A stretch of 64,000 nt of DNA. Source: Brevibacillus_H sp041920465. Lineage in GTDB: Bacteria; Bacillota; Bacilli; Brevibacillales; Brevibacillaceae. Below are positions 1 to 7,805 of this stretch, piece after piece. The DNA lies in contig JBHGXW010000002.1 of NCBI GenBank assembly GCA_041920465.1, positions 1 to 64,000 on the forward strand, written 5' to 3'. The notes under the pieces are model-generated. The model worked only from the letters and a program-made list of their open reading frames with translations. It ran no database searches and was not told the origin of the DNA. Numbering within the stretch: the stretch's first letter is position 1; the number at the start of each line of letters is the position of its first letter. The position numbers and the translations under genes were made by a program.

Positions 1-126
1 TGCCGAGCCCGTCTGACTGACCAGAAACCAGGATATCCCGATCATGCTCATTCCCTGACCAAACCCGGAGAACAGATTGGCGAAAAACAATTTGCGAAAA
101 CTGCGCTGCCGAAATACCTCTTTCAT
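1..126 (-). CDS. MFS transporter, N-terminal fragment (cut by window edge)
   Basis: The reverse strand opens with an ATG at 126 behind a GGGAGGG ribosome site and reads 42 codons to the window edge without a stop. The peptide starts MKEVFRQRSFRKLFFAN and continues into a hydrophobic segment with FSGFGQGMSMIGISWFLV. A short basic N-terminus followed by an F/G-rich first helix is typical of the first transmembrane segment of 12-helix major facilitator exporters of the MFS_3 (enterobactin/macrolide exporter-like) type. Substrate cannot be inferred from this fragment. It is separated from speB by a terminator, so it is probably its own unit. Confidence 0.6.
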   Translation of the reverse strand, partial: MKEVFRQRSFRKLFFANLFSGFGQGMSMIGISWFLVSQTGSA

Positions 127-216
127 CCCGTTTCCCTCCCCAGTAATTTCCATACCATTATCCTAATTAATAAATTATATTTTGTAAATAAAAATGTTTA
201 TAAAATAAAAAAGAAA

Positions 217-242
217 AGAGCGCCCGGTTGTCGGGCGACTCT
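217..242 (-). terminator. Rho-independent terminator of the speE-speB operon
   Basis: On the reverse strand a GC-rich stem (GCCCG/CGGGC core, extended by AGAG/CTCT with one bulged base) lies 9 nt after the speB stop and is followed by a T-rich run (A-rich 201-216 on the forward strand). Confidence 0.85.
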
Positions 243-250
243 CTTTGCCG

Positions 251-1120
251 TTACTTCACGAAGCCAAGAATCAATTCGCGAACCATTTTGGAAGCGACGA
301 TTTGAGTCATTTCGCTGTGGTCGTAAATTGGCGCTACCTCTACCAAATCGCAGCCGATTACGTTCGCGCCGCTATTCGCCATGAAATGGATCGTGTCCAG
401 GAGTTCACGGGAGGTAATGCCGCCTGCTTCCGTTGTACCTGTGCCAGGCGCTGCGGATGGGTCCAGCACATCGATGTCGATGGTCAGATAGATGGGGCGA
501 TTGCCGATCGTTGGCAGCACTTGTTTCACAGGTTCCAGCACGTCAAATTTGTACAGGTTCATGTTTTCTTTCGCCCACTCAAACTCCTCTTTCATGCCGC
601 TGCGGATACCAAAAGAGTAAACATTCTTGCCTCCGATCAAATCGCAAGCTTTTTTAATCGGGGTGGAGTGGGAATATGGATATCCTTCGTAGCTGTCACG
701 CAGGTCCGTATGAGCATCGAAGTGGAAAATCACCAGGTCTTTGTACTTCTCGTAAACCGCTTGAATGACCGGCCAAGTCACGAGGTGCTCCCCGCCTAAG
801 CCGATCGGCATTTTGCCGTCCTCCAGCACCTTGCGTACGAAAGAGCGGATCGCTTCCAGGCTTCCTTCTACATTGCCGAATGGAAGCGGAATATCTCCAG
901 CATCGAAGTATTTCACTTCTTCCAGCAAACGGTCAAGGTATGGGCTGTATTCTTCCAGCCCAACGGATACTTCGCGAATGCGGGCAGGACCAAAACGGGA
1001 ACCGGGACGAAACGATACGGTCCAATCCATCGGCATGCCATAAATTACCGCTTGGCTCTCTTCGTAATTTTGGTGGCTGCGGATAAATACATTGCCAGAG
1101 TAAGCTTCGTCAAAGCGCAT
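251..1120 (-). CDS. speB: Agmatinase (ureohydrolase)
   Basis: Hydrolyses agmatine to putrescine and urea in the cytoplasm; putrescine is the acceptor for the neighbouring SpeE. The 289-residue protein carries the ureohydrolase di-manganese motifs: GGEH around residue 112, FDAHTD at 134-139, and DIDVLDP with Asp215 and Asp217, followed by GTGTTEAGG. Length matches bacterial SpeB (about 290). It lies 13 nt downstream of speE in the same orientation, as in Bacillus subtilis, so both are co-transcribed and end at the terminator at 217-242. Family assignment is firm. Agmatinase rather than another ureohydrolase is inferred mainly from the speE linkage. Confidence 0.95.
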   Translation of the reverse strand: MRFDEAYSGNVFIRSHQNYEESQAVIYGMPMDWTVSFRPGSRFGPARIREVSVGLEEYSPYLDRLLEEVKYFDAGDIPLPFGNVEGSLEAIRSFVRKVLEDGKMPIGLGGEHLVTWPVIQAVYEKYKDLVIFHFDAHTDLRDSYEGYPYSHSTPIKKACDLIGGKNVYSFGIRSGMKEEFEWAKENMNLYKFDVLEPVKQVLPTIGNRPIYLTIDIDVLDPSAAPGTGTTEAGGITSRELLDTIHFMANSGANVIGCDLVEVAPIYDHSEMTQIVASKMVRELILGFVK

Positions 1121-1133
1121 CTGCCACTACCTC

Positions 1134-1979
1134 CTAGTCGCGAGTCAATTCAGCCACAAACTTCGGCAGCTTGAATACGGAGTGATGAATTTCCGGAGAG
1201 TAGTATTTGGTGTCAAGATCTTTGATTTTGCTTGCATCTACTTCGAGCGGATCATATTGCTTGGATGCAATCGTGAAGCTCCAGAGTCCGGACGGGTAAG
1301 TCGGGATGCTTACGGTGTACAAGCGGGTAACCGGGAAGATGGATTTGAGATCTTTGAATACGCGTTTGATCAGATCGCGGTTAAACCACGGTGATTCGGT
1401 CTGAGCCACCATGATTCCATCCGGTTTTAACGCATCATAGATTCCTTGATAGAATCCTTTTTCGAACAAGCCAACTGCCGGTCCAACAGGCTCGGTGGAG
1501 TCAACCATGATCACATCGTATTCGCCTTTGTGATCGTGAATATGCTTGATTCCGTCAATTACTTGCACGTCAACACGCGGATTGCCTGTTAATGCGCTGG
1601 CAATATCCGGGAAGTATTTTTTGCAGGATTCGATTACTCCGCCGTCAATTTCAGCCAAAACCGCTTTTTCAACAGATGCGTGTTTCACGATTTCACGGAT
1701 GGCACCGCCGTCTCCGCCGCCTACAACCAGAACTTTTTTCGGATTCGGGTGAGTGTTAAGCGCAACATGGGTGATCATTTCATGGTAAACGAACTCATCC
1801 ACATCTGTAGTCATGACCATGCCGTCAAGCACCAGCATGCGGCCAAATTGCTTCGTCGTAAAAATATCGATTTTTTGAAACTCTGTTTGTTCTGTATATA
1901 GGGTATCAGTAACCTTCGTTGTAATGCCGTGATTCGGTGTTTGCTTCTCGGTGTACCACAATTCCATTTCCATTGCCAT
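1134..1979 (-). CDS. speE: Spermidine synthase (polyamine aminopropyltransferase)
   Basis: Transfers the aminopropyl group of decarboxylated S-adenosylmethionine to putrescine. Visible motifs are ELWYTEKQT at the N-terminus, DEFVYHE (60-66), the nucleotide-binding GGGDGG (87-92), DSTEPVGPA with the catalytic Asp near 160, and YPSGLW. The frame stays open to 2018, but those extra residues lie upstream of the GAGGAGG site at 1984-1990, so I start at the ATG at 1979 (281 residues; an ATG two codons later is also possible). First gene of speE-speB. A copy of the 37-bp dispersed repeat (2006-2042) lies just upstream of the ribosome site and would be part of the 5' leader. Confidence 0.95.
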   Translation of the reverse strand: MAMEMELWYTEKQTPNHGITTKVTDTLYTEQTEFQKIDIFTTKQFGRMLVLDGMVMTTDVDEFVYHEMITHVALNTHPNPKKVLVVGGGDGGAIREIVKHASVEKAVLAEIDGGVIESCKKYFPDIASALTGNPRVDVQVIDGIKHIHDHKGEYDVIMVDSTEPVGPAVGLFEKGFYQGIYDALKPDGIMVAQTESPWFNRDLIKRVFKDLKSIFPVTRLYTVSIPTYPSGLWSFTIASKQYDPLEVDASKIKDLDTKYYSPEIHHSVFKLPKFVAELTRD

Positions 1980-2005
1980 TAGACCTCCTCTTATGCTAAG
2001 AGAAC

Positions 2006-2042
2006 CCACCCGGCGCAAGCAACGCTTAAGTCGGTCGGGGCC
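2006..2042. repeat. 37-bp dispersed repeat, copy A
   Basis: Starts CCACCCGGC and ends GTCGGTCGGGGCC, the same ends and exactly the same length as the copies at 30483, 45257 and 48052. Inner arms CCGGC/GTCGG can pair. It lies between the divergent speE and the PBP gene, 27 nt upstream of the speE start; a C-run and T-run follow (2041-2051). Function unknown. Confidence 0.7.
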
Positions 2043-2224
2043 CCCTTTTTTTGCACATCAAATTGAATTATAGTGCCTGCCTCTCAAAAAGCAAGTAAAT
2101 TTTACACAACATTTCAAAACCTGCTAGAGGAAGTATATCAACTACTAGATTTCCCCATACTAAAAGGTATATCAGTCTCTTCCATTATGCCCGAAACCAC
2201 GGGAAAAAACCCCAGAGGCGCTTT

Positions 2225-4291
2225 ATGAAGGATGTGAGAAAAGTGGAGGTCGTTCGAGAACCTTCAATTATACGTTGGCTGAGATGGATGAAACGTCTGA
2301 TCAAATTCGGAATTATGAGCACACTTTTGGGGGCATTTGCCGTTTTCCTGTTGATTCTGTATCTCCGTTCACAACCTTTGCCCGCCGCCTCCATCAACCA
2401 GACTACCACCATTTTTGCAAGCAATGGTCAACCGTTGGATACGATCCATCAAGGAGAAAACCGGACAGTGGTTCCGCTGAAGGAGATTGCGCCTTCTCTG
2501 GTTCAGGCGACGATAGCGATAGAGGATCGGTCTTTTTGGACACATCTGGGGTTTGATTGGAAACGGCTCACCATGGCCGCTTATATCGACATTGTCAACA
2601 TGAACAAATCGCAAGGCGCCAGTACGATTACCCAGCAATTGGCCCGCAATCTCTACTTAAGCCATGATAAAACCTGGGAACGGAAGCTGAAAGAGGCGCT
2701 ATTAACCGTCCAATTAGAACTGAATTACAGCAAAGAAGAAATCCTGGAAATGTACATGAACCAGATTTACTACGGCTATTCCGCTTACGGAGCAGAAGCG
2801 GCAGCCCGTACGTATTTCGGCAAAAGCGCCAAGGATTTAACTTTGGCTGAAAGTTCCCTGCTTGCTTCGATTCCGAAGGGGCCCTCCTATTACAATCCGA
2901 TTGATCATTATGACAATGCCAAGGCAAGACAGAAGCTAGTCTTGGATTCCATGCAAAAAGTGGGATATATCACCGCCGAACAAGCGCGGCAAGCATATGC
3001 CGAGAAGCTTGTGTTCCAAAGCGGCGGCAAGCAGAAAGACCTTGAAATCGCCCAATATTTCCGCGACTACATTGCCAGCTTACTGAAAGACAAGTACGGT
3101 ATTGAAGAAGACCTGTTTGCCAAAGGCGGATTGAAAATCTACACCACTCTCGACTATGACATGCAAAAAAAGGCGGAAGAGATTATCGCCAAAGAAATGC
3201 CTAAGGATAATCCCGATCTGCAAACCGCTTTAATCTCCATGGACCCGACAACAGGCCAGATTAAAGCGTTCGTGGGGGGACGCGATTACAAGAAAAGCCA
3301 ATTCAATCGCGTATTTGCCAAGCGCCAGCCTGGTTCCTCTTTCAAACCGTTCTTATATTTAGCCGCTCTGCAACAGGGATTTACCCCTCTTACATTGATG
3401 AAAAGCGAACCGACCGTTTTCACCTATGACAGCGGCAAGCAATACATTCCCAGTAATTTTGGCGATCATTACGCCTATGATTACATTACGCTTCAACAGG
3501 CAATCGCTACATCGGATAACATCTACGCGGTAAAAACGATTGAGCAGTTAACGCCCCAGAAACTGATCGCAGAAGCTCAGGCCCTTGGCATTACCAGCAA
3601 GCTGCAAGCAGTTCCTTCGCTTGCTTTAGGCACCTCTCCCACTTCGCCTTATGAAATGACAGTAGCCTATGGGACAATCGCCAATCACGGGATACGGGTA
3701 AAGCCAATTGCCATTACCAAAATCGAGGATAGCGAGGGCAATGTTCTGGTTGAAGAAAAACCGGAAGGCGTCCAAGTGGTTGATCCCATCTATACGTTCT
3801 TGTTGACTCATCTCATGCAAAGTGTTTTTGAACCGGGCGGTACCGCTTATCGGGTAGCCCAATTCATCAATCGTCCGGTTGCCGGAAAAACCGGGTCAAC
3901 CGATTATGATGCGTGGCTGTGCGGGTTTACCCCCCAATTGGTAACGACGGTCTGGGTAGGATATGACGAGGGGAAAAAAGTAAATCCGTACACCGATGCG
4001 CGCTTAGCCGCACCGATTTGGGCCAAATTCATGGAGAGCGCTTTAGCCAAACAACCTCCAGCTTTGTTTGACGTGCCGCCGGGTGTCGTTTCTGCTTACA
4101 TCAACCCGGCAAACGGCAAACTGGCGACTGAGAACTGCCCCAACCCGAAGTTTATGTACTTTTTGGCCGGCACTGAACCGCAAGAATACTGCACACAGCA
4201 TCTTCCCAATCCCAAAGCACAGCCTAAACCGATCAAACCACCCGACAAGCAGTCGTTATGGCAGCGGATGGGTGGCTGGTGGAGACCATGA
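2225..4291 (+). CDS. pbpG: Class A penicillin-binding protein (transglycosylase/transpeptidase), PbpG/YwhE-like
   Basis: Bifunctional peptidoglycan synthase of 688 residues. After a basic cytoplasmic tail there is one membrane anchor (about 28-47). The GT51 transglycosylase domain follows with catalytic Glu100 in IEDRSFW and the GASTITQQLARN motif (131-142). The transpeptidase domain has SSFK (nucleophile Ser371, Lys374), SDN (430-432) and KTGST (555-559). All catalytic residues are intact. It is divergent from speE-speB, as B. subtilis pbpG (ywhE) is. In B. subtilis pbpG is expressed in the forespore, and a sporulation role here is only inferred from similarity and synteny. The ribosome site before the ATG at 2225 is weak (AGAGG), so a start a few codons downstream is possible. 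Confidence 0.9.
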   Translation: MKDVRKVEVVREPSIIRWLRWMKRLIKFGIMSTLLGAFAVFLLILYLRSQPLPAASINQTTTIFASNGQPLDTIHQGENRTVVPLKEIAPSLVQATIAIEDRSFWTHLGFDWKRLTMAAYIDIVNMNKSQGASTITQQLARNLYLSHDKTWERKLKEALLTVQLELNYSKEEILEMYMNQIYYGYSAYGAEAAARTYFGKSAKDLTLAESSLLASIPKGPSYYNPIDHYDNAKARQKLVLDSMQKVGYITAEQARQAYAEKLVFQSGGKQKDLEIAQYFRDYIASLLKDKYGIEEDLFAKGGLKIYTTLDYDMQKKAEEIIAKEMPKDNPDLQTALISMDPTTGQIKAFVGGRDYKKSQFNRVFAKRQPGSSFKPFLYLAALQQGFTPLTLMKSEPTVFTYDSGKQYIPSNFGDHYAYDYITLQQAIATSDNIYAVKTIEQLTPQKLIAEAQALGITSKLQAVPSLALGTSPTSPYEMTVAYGTIANHGIRVKPIAITKIEDSEGNVLVEEKPEGVQVVDPIYTFLLTHLMQSVFEPGGTAYRVAQFINRPVAGKTGSTDYDAWLCGFTPQLVTTVWVGYDEGKKVNPYTDARLAAPIWAKFMESALAKQPPALFDVPPGVVSAYINPANGKLATENCPNPKFMYFLAGTEPQEYCTQHLPNPKAQPKPIKPPDKQSLWQRMGGWWRP

Positions 4292-4295
4292 GAAA

Positions 4296-4314
4296 AGGGC
4301 GGATGATCCGCCCT
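4296..4314. terminator. Bidirectional terminator between the PBP gene and the 74-residue gene
   Basis: AGGGCGGAT and ATCCGCCCT form a perfect 9-bp stem with a 1-nt spacer just after the PBP stop. On the reverse strand it is followed by TTTTCTC, so it best serves the minus-strand gene ending at 4335. Confidence 0.65.
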
Positions 4315-4334
4315 ATCCGCCCTAAGTTTCCGAA

Positions 4335-4559
4335 CTAGCTTTGCTCTCCTCCACCGACCACACCGTGACCATCGGCAAAAACATGATCGTTTACAACCGT
4401 AATCAGTCCGGCTTTATCAAGCTCGTCCAACACCTCAAACAAACTCTCCCGTTTACCTGCCGGGAGCTTGCGAACAAAATTGTTGATCTCAGTCGGAGAA
4501 ACATTGTTGCGAAAGTGAACTCCGCCGTGGCGCGCATAATGCTCGTGATTGGTTTGCAC
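4335..4559 (-). CDS. Small hypothetical protein, 74 residues
   Basis: I do not recognise this protein. It starts at a GTG at 4559 preceded by AAAAGGAG at 9 nt spacing and ends just before a good terminator, which argues that it is real. It is soluble and charged, has no signal peptide or membrane segment, begins with a His-rich stretch (NHEHYARHGG), contains an amphipathic helix-like middle (NNFVRKLPAGKRESLFEVLDELDKAGL) split by PAGK, and ends in a Gly-rich tail. It sits between the PBP gene and ywhD. Function unknown. Confidence 0.55.
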   Translation of the reverse strand: MQTNHEHYARHGGVHFRNNVSPTEINNFVRKLPAGKRESLFEVLDELDKAGLITVVNDHVFADGHGVVGGGEQS

Positions 4560-4807
4560 CTGACAGCACTCCTTTTCGGATTTATATCACACTCGGTACG
4601 AAGCTTAGTTTGTCACTTTTACAACAAATGTAAACCAGAGAAATCCATAGATACAAAAACAGACAGAGAAAGACGACGGAATCTTTCTCTGCCTGCTGAC
4701 CTAGTGTTAAACTGTATGCAGTTGTACGATTAGTTTACCCGAGTTAAACAAACATCACAATTGTTTCTACAGTTTGTTCACATTCTGTTCAATTTTCGTA
4801 AGGGTTT

Positions 4808-5320
4808 TCATGAAGGATTGCCTAAAGCAGATTTCAGCTCGTCGCTTGAGTTCTCCCACATGTTTGGGTTGTGTTCCATCAGGAGTTTTTTTAGCGCAGC
4901 CTTGCTTGTTTCATCCAGTTCGGAAACCATGATCCGGCGCTTCATGGAATAGTCCATACGATTCACGTGTTCAGCCAAAATTTTATATCCTTTTCTAGCT
5001 TCACGATCAATCTCCATATAACATGCCGTGACCCCTGCATAGTACAGGCCTGCTTCATTCCGGTCAACCGTTACCCAAACAACCCAATATGGCTTGCCGT
5101 TTACTACTTCTTCTTTATTGGTTGTCCATTTAATCCCTTTTTCCACTGTGCTTTTGGCATGCAGGGCTCCCATGTCGATGTAGGCTTCGTCCCCGTCAAT
5201 GATAACGGAAGAGACGGCACTCAAATCGAGAACCCCCTGGCCAAATCCGCCGTGAACATCCGTTTTTGCCGGAATGATGGTAAATCCGGTATTTTTCTTG
5301 CCGTTATTCAACAAATCCAA
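4808..5320 (-). CDS. ywhD: YwhD family protein
   Basis: A 170-residue soluble protein matching B. subtilis YwhD in length and sequence features: FTIIPAKTDVHGGFGQGVLDL near the N-terminus, DMGALHAKS, VEKGIKW, and YWVVWVTVDR followed by GLYYAGVTACYM. The open frame reaches 5329, but that GTG lies inside the Shine-Dalgarno sequence. AGGAGG at 5329-5334 is 8 nt from a TTG at 5320, which I take as the start. The family is confined to Bacillales and has no established biochemical role. Its place next to the PBP and spe genes is conserved in B. subtilis. Confidence 0.85.
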   Translation of the reverse strand: MDLLNNGKKNTGFTIIPAKTDVHGGFGQGVLDLSAVSSVIIDGDEAYIDMGALHAKSTVEKGIKWTTNKEEVVNGKPYWVVWVTVDRNEAGLYYAGVTACYMEIDREARKGYKILAEHVNRMDYSMKRRIMVSELDETSKAALKKLLMEHNPNMWENSSDELKSALGNPS

Positions 5321-5422
5321 GCTTCTCACCTCCTGAAGAAACTTTTTTGCTTATTATGCATTGTACAGCGAAACTGCCATGATGTGCAATTTGTCACACC
5401 CCAATGCTGCAGCCGTCATGGA

Positions 5423-7744
5423 TCAATTTTCAGCAGAAAAGATCGTGGTTTGATTGTTTGAGGTAATCTTATAGTTCGTCACTTTTTCCTGATGATTGCT
5501 GTCTACTAGATGACGCTGGACGATCATATTTGATTTTCCGTCCACCATAAATTTGGGGGTGAGGCGAACTGAGCTTTGAACATATTTTGCCGGCAAAATG
5601 ATGACTACGGCATCGCCAACCTGCTCAATTTTTGGGGCGTCCGGTCCTTGATCTTCCCGCATGATGGCAGGCTGTTTCAGGACTTTTTCGTTGACCAGAT
5701 ACATCTTTCCGCCAATCTCGACAGTCATTTGCGGGATTTGGCCATCCTCCCGATAAATGATCAGGTAATCAATTTGCCCTGTGCTTTGCTTCGGTTTTTC
5801 TCTCAGCCCGTTCTGAACCTGTTCAATTCCTAACAACAGATTGGCTACCTGATGAATCACGTACATGTTTACCGGTAACTTGGCGTGAAGTTCACTGATG
5901 TAGTACTTTTTCCTGACATCCTTCAGGCTGAAATCGCCGCTGACGAAGGGAACCGTACCATCTCCTTCCCCCTTATCGAAGAACGGATTCAGCATATTGG
6001 TTGCCTCTATGATCTGAAAACCCAAGAGTGTCAGCTGACCATCACCGATTATCATGTATTGGGGCACTTGCAACAACCGGCTGTCCCATTTCGCATGCTG
6101 GCGGTCAGCTGATGCCAATAACGGCTGATAAATCGAGTTAACCCTCCGATCCCTGTACAAATCTTGGTAAGTAAAGGGGGTAAGCTTTCCATTGCTGTTC
6201 AGATAAAGGTAGTTTTGCTTGCTCATGTACTGCCGGGAAGGAAGCAGTTCAAAAACGGCCGGGGCATATTGGCAAATCTGCTGAGACGTTTCCGTGCTGA
6301 AGAACATAATCCCGAAGTTGTACCCTTTGCGAAGCGCTTCGTATGCACTGGGGGACCCCAGAAACGGCGTACCCAGATACACAATTCTTTTTACTTTTTT
6401 CTGATAGCTGGGGTTGGAAAGCAATGTTTCTTTCACCAGTAACCCGCCCATGCTGTGAACCACAAGTTGTACCTGCCTGGCATACGAGTTTTTTAGCGCC
6501 TGATCGATGGCCTGCTTCAGAAACTCCGCATTTTTCGAACTGCTAAGCCGCCAGTCATAGGGAAACCCGAATAAGCTGACACCTTTTTTGTACCCAAGCG
6601 ATTGAAGGTGTTGTGCCATGCTGTGGTACTGCTCCGTTTGGCTTTTTAAGTCACCATAAGATAAATATTCGATCGCCCGGAATCCCTGATCTCCCTCTTC
6701 AGGAATAATGGCCACATTGGGAAATCTTTGCACCACCTGATCACTGCCCGGTTCTTTAGGCATGAGCGACAAGGCTTTTCGATGGTACTCCTCATTGACA
6801 AGCATGCCAGAAATGTTAAGCCATGCTTCTGAACTGGTTCCATCTTCCAGCTTCGTAAGGCGTGACCCGCCTATCCCTGGTATCAGGATGACCGGCATTG
6901 TATTCACGTTTACCCTTAACCTGTAATGATTCATTACAAGGGAGGAACGGTTATTATACAGGACTTGGATATAGTAGGTTCCAGGATCGCCCTGATAGAC
7001 AATCCGCTCCTCTTTATTCTTCGCATTGGCTGATTTCATCACGGGTTTTAGGTTTTTGTCCAGCAAAAACAAATCCAAATCCATATCCTGCGGTATTTCG
7101 GATAACGTCAATTCGATGGTTGATCCCAACTGAACACTAAACTTATAGTAATCCACATCGGATGAATCATGGACAGTCGCTTCCAGAAAGTCACCGCCAT
7201 TTACAGTCTTCGCGGCTTCCGGACTGTTGTTGGGTTCGTAGGAGTCAGGGGGTATTTGCATCCCGGACGGAACAAAAACCACCTTGAGCATATAGTAGTT
7301 CTTCTTGTCAAAGCTTCCGTTACTGCTGCTTACCGCAAAATAATACCACTTGTCTTTGGTGACAGGAATGGAGCCTATTTCTGCTTTATCCGAATCGCCG
7401 TTATCAGATTGGGCAAGCTCCTTTTCATCTTCGTCGAAAACCTGAAGCTTGTAATGAACGCCATTTTGCAAGGTGAGAGAGGCGGTGAAACTGCCCTCTC
7501 CAGTTGCCTTTATTCTCCAATAATCAATATCATCCTTCGCTTGTATCCTTCCGTATGCAGCCTTCTCAGAATATGTCCAGTCGGCTTTGTCGGGAACATT
7601 GTTCGGTTCCAGTTCATAACCGTATCCTTGCAGTTTGATCGTTTCCTCGTTCCCGTTTTTCTCCGCAAAAACCGGCACAATTGCTTGAATAGTAGCAAAA
7701 ATGAACAGAAACAGACTGCACATCATGGAAAATACCTTGGACAC
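5423..7744 (-). CDS. Secreted LCAT-like lipase/acyltransferase with two PPC domains
   Basis: A 773-residue exported protein starting at GTG 7744 (GGGAGGGG five nt upstream; the frame extends to 7768 only through the ribosome site). Signal peptide about 1-28 ending VFAEK. Two beta-rich pre-peptidase C-terminal (PPC) domains follow, each opening with an ExN motif (YELEPNN near 44, YEPNN near 169) and containing D-DYY/W cores. From about 282 an alpha/beta hydrolase of the lecithin:cholesterol acyltransferase type follows: VILIPGIGGSRL, FPYDWRLS, and nucleophile VVHSMGG with Ser431, then LGTPFLGSP and a DGTVP acid-loop region. A beta-rich tail completes it. Probably acts on lipids or esters outside the cell; substrate unknown. 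It is the last gene after three other exported-protein genes (61-nt gap). Confidence 0.85.
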   Translation of the reverse strand: MSKVFSMMCSLFLFIFATIQAIVPVFAEKNGNEETIKLQGYGYELEPNNVPDKADWTYSEKAAYGRIQAKDDIDYWRIKATGEGSFTASLTLQNGVHYKLQVFDEDEKELAQSDNGDSDKAEIGSIPVTKDKWYYFAVSSSNGSFDKKNYYMLKVVFVPSGMQIPPDSYEPNNSPEAAKTVNGGDFLEATVHDSSDVDYYKFSVQLGSTIELTLSEIPQDMDLDLFLLDKNLKPVMKSANAKNKEERIVYQGDPGTYYIQVLYNNRSSLVMNHYRLRVNVNTMPVILIPGIGGSRLTKLEDGTSSEAWLNISGMLVNEEYHRKALSLMPKEPGSDQVVQRFPNVAIIPEEGDQGFRAIEYLSYGDLKSQTEQYHSMAQHLQSLGYKKGVSLFGFPYDWRLSSSKNAEFLKQAIDQALKNSYARQVQLVVHSMGGLLVKETLLSNPSYQKKVKRIVYLGTPFLGSPSAYEALRKGYNFGIMFFSTETSQQICQYAPAVFELLPSRQYMSKQNYLYLNSNGKLTPFTYQDLYRDRRVNSIYQPLLASADRQHAKWDSRLLQVPQYMIIGDGQLTLLGFQIIEATNMLNPFFDKGEGDGTVPFVSGDFSLKDVRKKYYISELHAKLPVNMYVIHQVANLLLGIEQVQNGLREKPKQSTGQIDYLIIYREDGQIPQMTVEIGGKMYLVNEKVLKQPAIMREDQGPDAPKIEQVGDAVVIILPAKYVQSSVRLTPKFMVDGKSNMIVQRHLVDSNHQEKVTNYKITSNNQTTIFSAEN

Positions 7745-7805
7745 AAAAACCCCTCCCATCTCTACCATTTATGGTAAAAAAAGATAGAAGGGGCTGCAAA
7801 TATAT

